DNA from: Erysipelotrichia bacterium | GTDB lineage: Bacteria > Bacillota_I > Bacilli_A > Erysipelotrichales > Erysipelotrichaceae | Length of the DNA: 32,300 nt | NCBI GenBank assembly: GCA_012799935.1 | Contig: JAAZKG010000112.1 | Span: 1 to 32,300 of the forward strand | Reading direction: 5' to 3' | Shown: positions 18,035-25,801 of the stretch, piece by piece | Layout: the number at the start of each line of letters is the position of its first letter | Position numbering within the stretch: position 1 is the stretch's first letter | Notes under the pieces: generated by a model | What the model saw: the letters and a program-made list of their open reading frames with translations, nothing else | Told to the model about the DNA's origin: nothing | Database searches by the model: none | Translations under genes and position numbers: made by a program

Positions 18035-18766
18035 TTATTGATTTTGTTTTTTCTCAATGGCATATTTACTGACAGTAAATAATCCAACTGTAAAGATTAA
18101 TAGCATTACAAAACATAATGTATAAGAAAAAGAATTATTACTAGTTATTGCACCTTTAAGGATGTCTGCTCCATAGGTAAGTGGCAGACAATAAGAAAGT
18201 GGTTTTAAAAATACTGGTAAACTTGAAATAGGAATAAATAATCCACAAAGAAACAGCATTGGAAAACGAAAAAAGTTAGAAATTGTTTGTGCTTCAAAAA
18301 CTTGCTGAGCAGAAACAGCTATTAATAGTCCCATTAATGAAGAAGTTACAGCAATTAAAAATACAGCAAGTATGACAATTATCCAATTTATATCACTTAG
18401 ATTAATAAAGAAACCAGCAAAAATGATTGGAACAAAAGCATTAAACATTCCAAAAAGGATAGTCCCAGTAATTTTAGCAAGCATCAAGGTGTTTAAGCTA
18501 ATTGGTGCCAATAGCAATCTTTCAAAAGATCTTCCACTGCGTTCAAAGGTGATAGTTACAGCCAACATTGAAGTTGTGCCAAACAATACACTAGTTGAAA
18601 TTAACCCAGGAAGTAGTTCTAATATACTGCTGTCAACAGAACGTAATAACTGCATCATTGTCCAAGAAAGAGGAAAGATAATCCCCCAACTGATATTTGG
18701 TGGTTTTAGATAATAGTTAGTAATATCTTTTTTTAAGATGTTATAAAATGCAATTAAACTTTTCAT
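18035..18766 (-). CDS. ABC-2 type transporter permease
   Basis: A 243-residue membrane protein with about six hydrophobic segments and the ABC-2 coupling segment F-E-R-S-G-R-S-F-E-R-L-L-L-A-P-I-S between the second and third. Its ATG shares one base with the ATPase stop (TAATG), so the two are coupled. Such DrrB/NodJ-type permeases export drugs, lipids or other hydrophobic molecules; the cargo is unknown here. The ArsR-type gene in front suggests induction by a metal or thiol-reactive agent. Confidence 0.88.
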   Translation of the reverse strand: MKSLIAFYNILKKDITNYYLKPPNISWGIIFPLSWTMMQLLRSVDSSILELLPGLISTSVLFGTTSMLAVTITFERSGRSFERLLLAPISLNTLMLAKITGTILFGMFNAFVPIIFAGFFINLSDINWIIVILAVFLIAVTSSLMGLLIAVSAQQVFEAQTISNFFRFPMLFLCGLFIPISSLPVFLKPLSYCLPLTYGADILKGAITSNNSFSYTLCFVMLLIFTVGLFTVSKYAIEKKQNQ

Positions 18767-19725
18767 TAAAAACCTCCTTTTTCCTTTTGTAAAACAGAAG
18801 TTTCGATGCCAGTAAGTTTTACAAAGACATCTTCTAATGATGGATGAATTTCTTTTGCTTCATATACTTCAATGTCTTTTTCATGTAAAAATTTTAATAT
18901 TGGTAGCAGGGGAATGCGTTTAGCTGTTTTAATTACAAGTTCATCAGGTTTTTTGACGGTAACTGTAATTTCTTTAAAACGTTTCTGAAGAGCTGTAGTA
19001 TAATCTTGAACATCTTTATTTGTGATTAGATTAATATTATGACTATGAGAAACATTATTCATAAGTTGAAAAACTGTACCAGAAGCTACAATTTTTCCTT
19101 GTACTATAAAGGCGATGCGATCACAAAGTCTTTCTGCTTCTTCTATATAATGAGTGGTGATAAAAATAGTGGTTCCTTGATTTTTCAACTGTAAAATAAG
19201 TTCTCTGATTTGACGAGAACTTTCAACATCAATTCCAGTTGTTGGCTCATCTAAAAACAACATTTCAGGGGAGTGGATTAATGCAGCAGCAATAGTAAGT
19301 TTTCGCTTCATACCTTTAGAGTAGGCTTTAAAAGGTCGATTGCCAGCATCTTGTAGTCTAAAAAGTTTTAAAAGTTCTCTTGCTTTAGATTCACGCTCTT
19401 TTTTACCCATTCCATATAAAGCCCCACAAAAACAAAGGTTAGCAAATCCATCCATTTCGTTATATAGGTTACTTTCATCAGCAACAATACCCATTATTTC
19501 TTGAGCCTTTTTAGCCTGTTTAATTACATCAATTTCATTAATCGTAATCTTTCCTGAGTTTGGTTTTAATAAACCAATCATCATGTTTATGGTAGATGTT
19601 TTCCCAGCACCATTGGGTCCTAAAAAACCGAATATTTCTCCTTTTTTAACATCGAAAGAAATATCATCTACAGCAGTGAAATTTCCGTATTTTTTTGTAA
19701 GATTTTTTACACAAATCATTGTCAT
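18766..19725 (-). CDS. ABC transporter ATP-binding protein (DrrA/CcmA type)
   Basis: A 319-residue ATPase with Walker A G36-P-N-G-A-G-K-T43, the signature region Y-S-K-G-M-K-R-K in place of the standard LSGGQ, Walker B L-F-L-D-E-P-T-T-G-I-D and the switch H in T-T-H-Y. The ~90-residue C-terminal extension (ending with the S-L-E-D-V-F-V-K-L-T-G motif) is typical of DrrA-like exporters. The ribosome site at ATG 19725 is weak; only 10 bases separate it from the ArsR stop. It pairs with the permease. Confidence 0.9.
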   Translation of the reverse strand: MTMICVKNLTKKYGNFTAVDDISFDVKKGEIFGFLGPNGAGKTSTINMMIGLLKPNSGKITINEIDVIKQAKKAQEIMGIVADESNLYNEMDGFANLCFCGALYGMGKKERESKARELLKLFRLQDAGNRPFKAYSKGMKRKLTIAAALIHSPEMLFLDEPTTGIDVESSRQIRELILQLKNQGTTIFITTHYIEEAERLCDRIAFIVQGKIVASGTVFQLMNNVSHSHNINLITNKDVQDYTTALQKRFKEITVTVKKPDELVIKTAKRIPLLPILKFLHEKDIEVYEAKEIHPSLEDVFVKLTGIETSVLQKEKGGF

Positions 19726-19735
19726 ACATTTATCT

Positions 19736-20125
19736 TTATTTATCGTTATCTAGACCATGACAAAATGATTTGACTTCATCATTACAGTGGTCTTTTTTAG
19801 GGCATTGTTTTATCTCTAAAGTGGGACATTCAATTGCTTTTGAAGGTGTACATCCTTCTTTTGTGATGTTTGATAAATCTTCAATTTCTTTAGCTAATTG
19901 TTTTAAAGCTAAACGATTAACATCATAATGCATAAAATATCCGCGTTTTTCTCCTTCAATTAATCCAGCTTCTCTTAAAACTTTTAAGTGCTGAGAAATT
20001 GATGCTTCACTGAGTTCTAGCTTTTTGGCTAAAGCTCTAACACAGTAGTTATACTTTAAAAGTAAAATAATAATATTCATACGCGTATTATCGCTAAGAG
20101 CTTTTAACATTTTTATCTTATCCAT
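19736..20125 (-). CDS. ArsR-family regulator with cysteine-rich C-terminal tail
   Basis: A 129-residue protein. I use ATG 20125, which has GGAGG 7 bases upstream; the TTG at 20131 touches the ribosome site. The winged helix contains K-L-E-L-S-E-A-S-I-S-Q-H-L-K-V-L-R-E-A-G-L and a wing with G-E-K-R-G-Y-F-M-H-Y. Cys28 (N-Y-C-V-R-A-L) precedes the recognition helix. A tail of about 40 residues holds Cys92, 100, 108, 114 and 122, nearly evenly spaced. ArsR proteins usually bind metals, metalloids or react through thiols and leave DNA on binding. It probably represses the ABC exporter operon it leads; the inducer is not evident. Confidence 0.9.
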   Translation of the reverse strand: MDKIKMLKALSDNTRMNIIILLLKYNYCVRALAKKLELSEASISQHLKVLREAGLIEGEKRGYFMHYDVNRLALKQLAKEIEDLSNITKEGCTPSKAIECPTLEIKQCPKKDHCNDEVKSFCHGLDNDK

Positions 20126-20142
20126 ATTCAATCCTCCAAATT

Positions 20143-20164
20143 TGATTAAGTGTTTACTTAATCA
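20143..20164. promoter_or_regulatory. ArsR operator 1
   Basis: TGATTAAGT (20143-20151) and ACTTAATCA (20156-20164) form a perfect inverted repeat with a 4-base gap. It covers the expected transcription start of the ArsR-ABC operon. The core ATTAAGT-N4-ACTTAAT recurs in operator 2. Confidence 0.75.
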
Positions 20165-20165
20165 G

Positions 20166-20194
20166 AGTTTAACAAAGCCTTTTAATTAAGTCAA
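20166..20194 (-). promoter_or_regulatory. promoter of the ArsR-ABC operon
   Basis: On the minus strand TTGACT (20194-20189) and TAAACT (20171-20166) with a 17-bp spacer. The -35 lies inside operator 2 and the start region inside operator 1. Confidence 0.65.
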
Positions 20195-20207
20195 TACTTA
20201 ATTAAAA
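20180..20207. promoter_or_regulatory. ArsR operator 2
   Basis: TTTTAATTAAGT (20180-20191) and ACTTAATTAAAA (20196-20207) are a perfect 12-base inverted repeat with a 4-base gap. It shares the core of operator 1, 40 bp centre to centre, and overlaps the -35 box. Confidence 0.75.
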
Positions 20208-20248
20208 TGATTTTACATTTATTTTACTTATTGTTTATCAATTCTTTA

Positions 20249-20277
20249 TTGACAGGTATATCGTAGTTCGATATAGT
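20249..20277 (+). promoter_or_regulatory. promoter of the PadR-DUF2812 operon
   Basis: TTGACA (20249-20254) and TATAGT (20272-20277) with a 17-bp spacer. The start is expected near 20284. Confidence 0.8.
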
Positions 20278-20299
20278 ATAGATGTATCGAGGTACGATA
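20258..20299. promoter_or_regulatory. two inverted-repeat operators for the PadR regulator
   Basis: TATCG-N5-CGATA occurs at 20259-20273, where the arms extend by one base on each side, and again at 20285-20299. The first covers the promoter spacer and the start of the -10 box; the second covers the first transcribed bases. Centres are 26 bp apart. Two copies at the promoter of a PadR gene point to self-repression. Confidence 0.75.
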
Positions 20300-20329
20300 T
20301 ATCGCGTTGAGATATAAGGAGAGATTTAT

Positions 20330-20653
20330 ATGGACTCAAAATTAAGAAAAATATATGTTCCAATGTCTGAAACAGCCTTCTATATCTTGTATAGTTTACA
20401 GCAACCTCAACATGGATATGGTATAGGTCAAGCTGTTAAAGAAATGACAAATGACGAAGTAAGTATTAGTCCAGGAACAATGTATGGCACCCTTTCTAAA
20501 ATGGAAAAAGATGGTTTGATTGATCTAGTAAAAGAAGAGGATAAAAGAAAGATTTATCAGATTACTGATTTAGGAAAAGAAGTATTAAAAATTGAATTAA
20601 ATCGAATTAAAAGAATTTATAAAAATAGTTTAGGAGAAAAGTATTATGGCTAA
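20330..20653 (+). CDS. PadR-family transcriptional regulator
   Basis: A 107-residue winged-helix protein with the PadR pattern: F-Y-I-L-Y-S-L-Q-Q-P-Q-H-G-Y-G-I at the N-terminus, I-S-P-G-T-M-Y-G-T-L-S-K-M-E-K-D-G-L-I as recognition helix, then the K-R-K-I-Y-Q-I-T wing. It is of the short PadR subfamily 1 type. AAGGAGA precedes ATG 20330. It overlaps the DUF2812 gene by 8 bp, a pairing common in Bacillota, and probably represses its own operon. Confidence 0.92.
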   Translation: MDSKLRKIYVPMSETAFYILYSLQQPQHGYGIGQAVKEMTNDEVSISPGTMYGTLSKMEKDGLIDLVKEEDKRKIYQITDLGKEVLKIELNRIKRIYKNSLGEKYYG

Positions 20654-21197
20654 AACAAAAACACAAATGAAGATATTTACCATTGCGGATTATAAGGAAG
20701 AAGAAAAATGGTTAGAAAATCAACACAGCAATGGTTGGAAGCTGATAAAAATTAACTTACCTTTTTTCTATACTTTTGAAAAAGTTCAACCAGAAAAGGT
20801 AATTTATCAACTTGACTTTAAGGAAAAAGAAGCAACTGATGATTACATCAAGATGTATGAGGATTATGGTTGGCAGCATTTGGGATATTATCTGGGCTGG
20901 AATTATTTTAGAAAGTATGAAAGTGCAGCAACAAGTGAAAGTGATAAGGAAATATTTTCGGATACGGAATCAAAAATAGAGATGATTGAGCAAGTATTTA
21001 AAACAAGAATGCTTCCTGTACTTACCATATTTGTAGCAGTAATGTTACCAAATTTCTGTGGATTAGATAAGTTGGATTTTAGTCCATCAGAGATAGTATT
21101 TACCATTATTTATTTAGTTGTATTTGCTTTATATATTTGGGGAATAATTCACTGTGGAATAAAGTTAACTAAAATGAAAAAAGAATTAGAAAAATAA
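20646..21197 (+). CDS. DUF2812 domain membrane protein
   Basis: A 183-residue protein. The first ~100 residues carry the DUF2812 pattern (Y-K-E-E-E-K-W-L-E-N-Q-H-S-N-G-W-K-L, later Y-E-D-Y-G-W-Q-H-L-G-Y). Two hydrophobic segments follow near residues 118-137 and 147-168, and a charged end. The function of this family is not known; its partner PadR usually responds to membrane or antimicrobial stress, which would fit a membrane-anchored sensor or effector, but this is inference. Confidence 0.83.
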   Translation: MAKTKTQMKIFTIADYKEEEKWLENQHSNGWKLIKINLPFFYTFEKVQPEKVIYQLDFKEKEATDDYIKMYEDYGWQHLGYYLGWNYFRKYESAATSESDKEIFSDTESKIEMIEQVFKTRMLPVLTIFVAVMLPNFCGLDKLDFSPSEIVFTIIYLVVFALYIWGIIHCGIKLTKMKKELEK

Positions 21198-21211
21198 TTG
21201 TGAAAAGGCAA

Positions 21212-21249
21212 AAAAGTTAGATTTGTATTTCAATTCAAATCTAACTTTT
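21212..21249. terminator. bidirectional terminator between convergent genes
   Basis: AAAAGTTAGATTTG (21212-21225) pairs perfectly with CAAATCTAACTTTT (21236-21249) around a 10-base loop. A- and T-runs on the two sides let it serve the DUF2812 gene and the convergent EamA gene. Confidence 0.85.
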
Positions 21250-21280
21250 ATTTAGTTTAAATTTAGTTAGAATCTTTATT

Positions 21281-22201
21281 TTATTGATTGGAATTTTTAG
21301 CTACATAGTTAACCAAAAGAGTTCCTAGAGTTATTAAACCAAGAGAAATTAATAGTCGAATATTAAAAATGTCTTCATTTAATAATAACCAACTAAATAA
21401 TGCTCCAAATATTGGGGTAAATGATTTAAAGATTACTACCTGACTGGTAGCTTTAATCTTAAGTAAAAGCGACCAAATTCCATAAGCTAATGAAGCAATT
21501 AGCATTAAAACTAACATTACTATCATACCACTTGCTTTTGGCATATTGATGGTTCCATTTTTTATTATTGCAATAATTACCATTAATAGACCACCAACTA
21601 AAAACTGATAGCCAGTTACAGCCATTAGATTATGTTTTTTACTAAATTTACTCATTAAAAAATTGGCAAAAGCGTTCATCAGTGATGATAGTAAAATAAG
21701 ACCTTCACCAGAAAAACGAAACTGCAAAGTAAAGTTTTGATCGATATTTAAAACAATGCTTCCTAAAAGACCTAATATCGTGGCGAAAATTTTTCTGGCT
21801 GTTAAGGCTTCAGTTTTAAAGATTATAGTTACTAAAATAACAGTAAAGAAAACACTGGTAGCTGTTAAAACTGAGCCCACAGCAGCTTCAACTACCGCTA
21901 AACCCAAATAGAAACAGGTGTATTGACCAGCTGTTTGTAAGATAGCTAAGACAATAACTGGACCAATCATGCTTTTATCCAATTTGGGACTTTCTTTAGT
22001 AAAGACTTTAGTTAAAAGCAGGGCAATAATACCAGCTCCTACAAATCTGATACCAGCAAACAAAATGATATTAAAGGGGTTTGAAGTATCTACTGGAAAA
22101 AGCTGATAGCCTAACTTAATTGTTGGTGATGCTAATCCCCAAAGCATAGTGCAGAAAAGGGCAGCTAAAATCCACAGATATTTCTTAATAAATTCTTTCA
22201 T
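21281..22201 (-). CDS. EamA/DMT-family transporter
   Basis: A 306-residue protein with ten hydrophobic segments in two EamA repeats. The first starts with L-W-G-L-A-S-P-T-I-K, the second with L-L-S-S-L-M-N-A-F-A-N-F-L-M-S-K. The length and repeat layout are those of drug/metabolite exporters (YdcZ/RhaT/PecM-like). GAGG lies upstream of ATG 22201. It stands alone between the DUF2812 gene and a divergent hydrolase. The substrate is not inferable. Confidence 0.9.
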   Translation of the reverse strand: MKEFIKKYLWILAALFCTMLWGLASPTIKLGYQLFPVDTSNPFNIILFAGIRFVGAGIIALLLTKVFTKESPKLDKSMIGPVIVLAILQTAGQYTCFYLGLAVVEAAVGSVLTATSVFFTVILVTIIFKTEALTARKIFATILGLLGSIVLNIDQNFTLQFRFSGEGLILLSSLMNAFANFLMSKFSKKHNLMAVTGYQFLVGGLLMVIIAIIKNGTINMPKASGMIVMLVLMLIASLAYGIWSLLLKIKATSQVVIFKSFTPIFGALFSWLLLNEDIFNIRLLISLGLITLGTLLVNYVAKNSNQ

Positions 22202-22306
22202 ATGCTTAATCTTACCTCAAATAACGTAATTGTTGAAATACTTAAACATTATAGGACAGAAAGGTTAAAAATAAAAGTTACTTAAATATCTCTGGAAAAT
22301 GAAAAG

Positions 22307-22315
22307 TGGTATAAT
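22307..22315 (+). promoter_or_regulatory. extended -10 promoter element upstream of the hydrolase
   Basis: TGGTATAAT is a perfect extended -10. No good -35 is seen, which such promoters tolerate. The leader would be about 70 bases. Confidence 0.45.
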
Positions 22316-22394
22316 CTATATGGTGATAAAGTATTTAACTTAAAAATTACTTTACTGCCAGATTAGTTAAAATACTTGTAGGAGGTTATGACTA

Positions 22395-23159
22395 TTGAAT
22401 TATAAAGAATTTGGAATAGATAATAAAGAAGTTATTATTTTGCTTCATGGTGGTGGATTATCTTGGTGGAATTATCGTGATCAAATAAAGTTATTAGAGA
22501 AAAATTATCATGTTATTTTGCCTATCCTTGATGGACATGCTGAAAGTGACAGAGCATTTACTTCCATTGAAGATAATGCTACAAAGATAATATCTTTTAT
22601 TAATGAACATTTAGAAAAAAAAGTACTATTGATTGCTGGTTTGTCTTTGGGTGGACAAATTTTATTGGAGATGCTTTCTTTGCAAAGCGATATTTGTCGT
22701 TATGCAATAGTGGAAAGTGCCTCAGTTTTTCCTTCAAAGGTTGCTAGTGTTTTAATTACTCCAGCTTTAATGAGTAGTTATAGTCTAATTAAAAATAAAG
22801 GTTTTGCGAAATTGCAATTTAAGTCTTTAAAAATAAAAGAAGAGTTGTTTGATGACTATTATCAAGATATATGTAAAATCAGTAAGGACAATATAGTTTC
22901 CTTTATTAAAGCCAGCACTTCTTATACTCTTAAGAAAGAAATAAGTAATACTACAGCAAAGGTTTATGTCTTAGTTGGCCAAAAAGAAAGCCAACAGATA
23001 CTTAAATCAGCAAAAATAATTTGTAATAAAATTGAAAATAGTGAATTAAAGATTTTTAAGAATTTATACCATGGACAGTTTTCTATCAATTACCCTGAAA
23101 ATTATGTCAGATTAATAAAAACAATATTAAACAAGGAAAAAGAGTTAGTAAACAAGTGA
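22395..23159 (+). CDS. alpha/beta hydrolase
   Basis: A 254-residue cytoplasmic alpha/beta-fold hydrolase. TTG 22395 is the start: GGAGG stands 9 bases before it, and the ATG at 22388 is in another frame that stops at once. The oxyanion region H-G-G-G-L-S-W-W-N (18-26) and nucleophile elbow G-L-S84-L-G-G are clear; the late H in N-L-Y-H-G-Q-F is the likely catalytic histidine. Resembles esterase/haloperoxidase-like family members with a lid domain. Substrate unknown. The next gene follows after 6 bp. Confidence 0.87.
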   Translation: MNYKEFGIDNKEVIILLHGGGLSWWNYRDQIKLLEKNYHVILPILDGHAESDRAFTSIEDNATKIISFINEHLEKKVLLIAGLSLGGQILLEMLSLQSDICRYAIVESASVFPSKVASVLITPALMSSYSLIKNKGFAKLQFKSLKIKEELFDDYYQDICKISKDNIVSFIKASTSYTLKKEISNTTAKVYVLVGQKESQQILKSAKIICNKIENSELKIFKNLYHGQFSINYPENYVRLIKTILNKEKELVNK

Positions 23160-23165
23160 AAAAAG

Positions 23166-23612
23166 ATGAATTATAAGTTTGAAAGTAACAATAAAGAACA
23201 CTTTAGTCTTCATGATTGTTTAGTGACTAAAGCAAAATTAGAAGATAATAAATTAACATTATATTTTCCTGAAGGAATATTCTATAGTGAATATGGTGAT
23301 CATTGGCCAAATACATCTAAAGCAGCAGTAGAGTATGTGGTAGATTATTTAGATGAAGTGTATGTTTATGTTTTTAAAAAAGTGGGAAAAAAGAAAGTTG
23401 TCAAAGAGTATAATGTAGAACAATTAGTAAAAAAAATAAATAGTAATAAGTGGAAGTTAGAGTTTTTATATCGTTATGATGGTTACAAAGAAATAATGCA
23501 TACTGTTTTTGTGTGGCTTGATAAAAAACCTTATAGTTATGAAGGTCAGATTTTTATTGGCGCAAATAGTGAAAAGTTTAGGTGGAATCCACCACTAGAA
23601 TCAAGTGATTAA
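23166..23612 (+). CDS. hypothetical protein, 148 residues
   Basis: I do not recognise this protein. It is soluble, rich in Lys, Tyr and aromatic residues, and starts with N-K-E-H-F-S-L-H-D-C-L-V followed by an alternating hydrophobic pattern suggesting beta strands. An L-H-D-C opening of this sort is seen in several small uncharacterised and immunity-like proteins, but nothing toxin-like is adjacent. It sits 6 bp after the hydrolase gene with GTGAAAAAAG as a weak ribosome site, so the two may be co-expressed. Confidence 0.7.
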   Translation: MNYKFESNNKEHFSLHDCLVTKAKLEDNKLTLYFPEGIFYSEYGDHWPNTSKAAVEYVVDYLDEVYVYVFKKVGKKKVVKEYNVEQLVKKINSNKWKLEFLYRYDGYKEIMHTVFVWLDKKPYSYEGQIFIGANSEKFRWNPPLESSD

Positions 23613-23625
23613 TAAAAGAGTAATT

Positions 23626-23925
23626 ATGGAAGATTTAAATAAACTGAAAAAAATATACAATTATAGTACAAATAGAAAATCTTCTATTTACCTATAAAGC
23701 AATATTAGATTTCATTGGTAAACTAAAAGCTTATTTTATAAAGAACTATTCTAATTATGATACAAGTAATATCTATTAAGGCTATCTTGATAGGTCTTAT
23801 TTTTCAATAATTACAAAACAGTTGAAAGATAAAGGATTAAAGTTACCCTTAGTATAAATGATGCTATTATAGAAATGGTTATAACTGATTATCCTGATTT
23901 TAAATTAAAAATTGTTAAATTATAA
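23626..23925 (+). pseudogene. decayed gene of an uncharacterised small-protein family
   Basis: This fills the 328-base stretch between coding genes. Reading opens at ATG 23626 (MEDLNKLKKIYNYSTNRK), shifts frame near 23690 into YKAILDFIGKLKAYF, meets an in-frame stop at 23777, continues as GYLDRSYFSIITKQLKDKG up to a stop at 23855. It then continues in another frame as NDAIIEMVITDYPDFKLK to 23925. The I-Y-x-G-Y-L-D-R-S-Y-F ... L-K-x-K-x-L-K segment resembles, from memory, a small family with a G-Y-M-D-M-T-Y-F motif (DUF7000-like). At least two frame changes and one stop show that it is not functional. Confidence 0.6.
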
Positions 23926-23940
23926 TTGGAGTTGATAAGT

Positions 23941-24423
23941 ATGGATAAAAACGAAATTTACAGCTTATTGGATAGTTGTAATATAAAATATGAAGTAACT
24001 AATCATAAAGCTGTTTTCAATATGGCAGAACTGGAAAGTGTTAATCTACCTTATCCTGATTATCAGGCGAAGAATCTGTTTGTTAGAGATAATAAAAAAA
24101 GAAATTATTATTTAATAACTATCAAGGGAGATAAGCGTGTTAAGCTTAAAGAATTTGCTGAAATGCAACAGTTAAAATCTCTTTCTTTTGCTTCTAATGA
24201 TGATTTAATGAAGCTATTAAAACTTGATCCAGGTTCAGTTACACCTTTTGGACTTTTAAATGATGCTGAACGCAAAGTCATATTGTTTATTGATGAAGCT
24301 TTTAAAGATGGTTTGATTGGGATTCACCCAAATGATAATACCGCCACAATTTGGTTGAAGACAGATGATTTAATTGAGGTTATTAAAAGACACGGAAATG
24401 AAATAATTTCAGTGCAGATATAA
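23941..24423 (+). CDS. prolyl-tRNA editing protein (YbaK/ProX family, PrdX-like)
   Basis: A 160-residue free-standing editing domain. ATG 23941 is chosen because GGAG lies 9 bases upstream; the in-frame TTG at 23926 has none. Family marks are A-V-F-N-M-A-E-L near residue 25, K-N-L-F-V-R-D-N-K-K-R-N-Y-Y-L, and G-S-V-T-P-F-G-L-L-N-D (the GxxxP loop). Such proteins hydrolyse tRNA-Pro mischarged with alanine or related amino acids. Length and motifs fit PrdX/ProXp-ala rather than YbaK proper. Confidence 0.92.
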   Translation: MDKNEIYSLLDSCNIKYEVTNHKAVFNMAELESVNLPYPDYQAKNLFVRDNKKRNYYLITIKGDKRVKLKEFAEMQQLKSLSFASNDDLMKLLKLDPGSVTPFGLLNDAERKVILFIDEAFKDGLIGIHPNDNTATIWLKTDDLIEVIKRHGNEIISVQI

Positions 24424-24432
24424 TTTGGATAG

Positions 24433-24936
24433 ATGAAGATGAAAACAATAAATGAAAAAATAAAGGTTTTAACTAATATAGCTAAACAGTTTAACAAGGA
24501 TAATATTGTTTGGGCAGTTGGGGCTTCAACAATGCTTTACTGTCGAAATATAGTTGCTGAGTTTAATGATTTAGATTTAATGGTAGTTGAAAAAGATGCT
24601 TTAAAAGCAAAAGAGATATTGATGAATATGGGCGATTTAAAAGAATCAACTTCTGGAAGTTATGCGACAAAATACTTTTATGAGTTTATAATTGCTGGTG
24701 TTGAGGTTGATGTTATGGCGGGATTTAAAATTATTAAAGATGATGTTATATATGACTGCAGTTTAAAAGTAGAAGATATTAAAGAAAGTGTCCTAATAAA
24801 TGATGAAGATGTACCATTAGATTTACTGGATAATTGGCTATATTACTATAAACTAATGGATAGAAGTCAAAAGGTTTCCTTAATAGAAAACTATTTAGCA
24901 AAACAGCAATTGACTAACAGGGAGGAAAAGAAATGA
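24433..24936 (+). CDS. small nucleotidyltransferase-fold protein
   Basis: A 167-residue protein with the nucleotidyltransferase pattern W-A-V-G-A-S-T-M-L-Y-C-R-N followed by E-F-N-D-L-D-L-M-V, which supplies the G-S and D-x-D metal site, and a later V-E-V-D-V-M strand with the third acidic residue. It resembles small NTases related to aminoglycoside-type or AbiEii-like proteins, but the substrate cannot be told. It overlaps the phosphoesterase gene by 4 bp (ATGA), showing coupled translation. Confidence 0.75.
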   Translation: MKMKTINEKIKVLTNIAKQFNKDNIVWAVGASTMLYCRNIVAEFNDLDLMVVEKDALKAKEILMNMGDLKESTSGSYATKYFYEFIIAGVEVDVMAGFKIIKDDVIYDCSLKVEDIKESVLINDEDVPLDLLDNWLYYYKLMDRSQKVSLIENYLAKQQLTNREEKK

Positions 24937-25778
24937 AAAGAAAAATGAGATTATCTATTTTTCTATTATTAGCAATATTTTTTACATTATGGACTATTTG
25001 GGGAAATTTAACAGTAGGTGTTACTAGGTATAGTGTTGGAAGCAGTAAAGTGCCTGAAAGTTTTGATGGATTTAAAGTTGCGGTTATTTCTGATTTGCAT
25101 AATGCTGAATTTGGCAAAGACAATAGTGATATTGTAAAAAAAGTAAAACAACAAAATCCGGATATCATAGCAATTACTGGAGATTTTGTTGATTCAAATA
25201 AAACTGACATTGATTTGGCTGTTAGTCTGGCAAAACAATTAGTAGAAATAGCTCCCTGTTATTATGTGATAGGGAATCATGAAGTATGGCTTTTTAACCG
25301 CTATGAAGAATTACAGCAAAAGCTACTAGATGTTGGTGTGATTGTTTTGCGTAATGAAGTAGTAGAAATAAAAAGAAATGATGAAATAATTCAAATTGCT
25401 GGATTAGATGATCCTGATTATTATAATCCTGATATTTATTATCATGAAGGTATTTTGGATAAACACCTAAAAGAGATGAATTTAACCGATGATTATTGCA
25501 TCTTGTTATCTCATCGACCAGAAACTTTTAGTGTCTATGTAGAAAATAACATAGATTTGGTGTTAGCAGGTCATGCTCATGGAGGTCAATTTCGAATTCC
25601 TTTTGTGGGAGGTTATTATGCTCCCAATCAAGGCAAATGGCCAAAATATGATGCAGGTAAATTTACAGAAGAGTTTACTACCATGGTTGTAAGCAGAGGA
25701 ATAGGAAATAGTATTGTTCCTATCAGAATTAACAATCGACCTGAAATTGTTATTGTAGAACTTGTTAGTAGAAAATAA
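24933..25778 (+). CDS. membrane-anchored metallophosphoesterase (YkuE/YaeI-like)
   Basis: A 281-residue calcineurin-like phosphoesterase with one N-terminal hydrophobic segment (residues ~7-30). Metal ligands are D54-L-H56, G83-D84, G-N115-H116-E, then L-L-S-H-R-P-E and A-G-H-A-H-G-G-Q. The G-G-Q-F-R-I-P ending of the last motif is typical of the YkuE/YaeI group, which acts on lipid-linked or membrane-near phosphoesters. GGGAGG precedes ATG 24933. Confidence 0.93.
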   Translation: MKRKMRLSIFLLLAIFFTLWTIWGNLTVGVTRYSVGSSKVPESFDGFKVAVISDLHNAEFGKDNSDIVKKVKQQNPDIIAITGDFVDSNKTDIDLAVSLAKQLVEIAPCYYVIGNHEVWLFNRYEELQQKLLDVGVIVLRNEVVEIKRNDEIIQIAGLDDPDYYNPDIYYHEGILDKHLKEMNLTDDYCILLSHRPETFSVYVENNIDLVLAGHAHGGQFRIPFVGGYYAPNQGKWPKYDAGKFTEEFTTMVVSRGIGNSIVPIRINNRPEIVIVELVSRK

Positions 25779-25801
25779 TTGAATTTGTGGAAGTAAATAA
25801 T

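Noticed and set aside
23166-23612. Immunity protein of a toxin-antitoxin or polymorphic toxin system
   Set aside because: Only the short L-H-D-C opening hints at this; no toxin, secretion signal or partner gene is adjacent.
24433-24936. AbiEii-type toxin
   Set aside because: It has the nucleotidyltransferase core, but no AbiEi-like antitoxin is next to it and the length is short.
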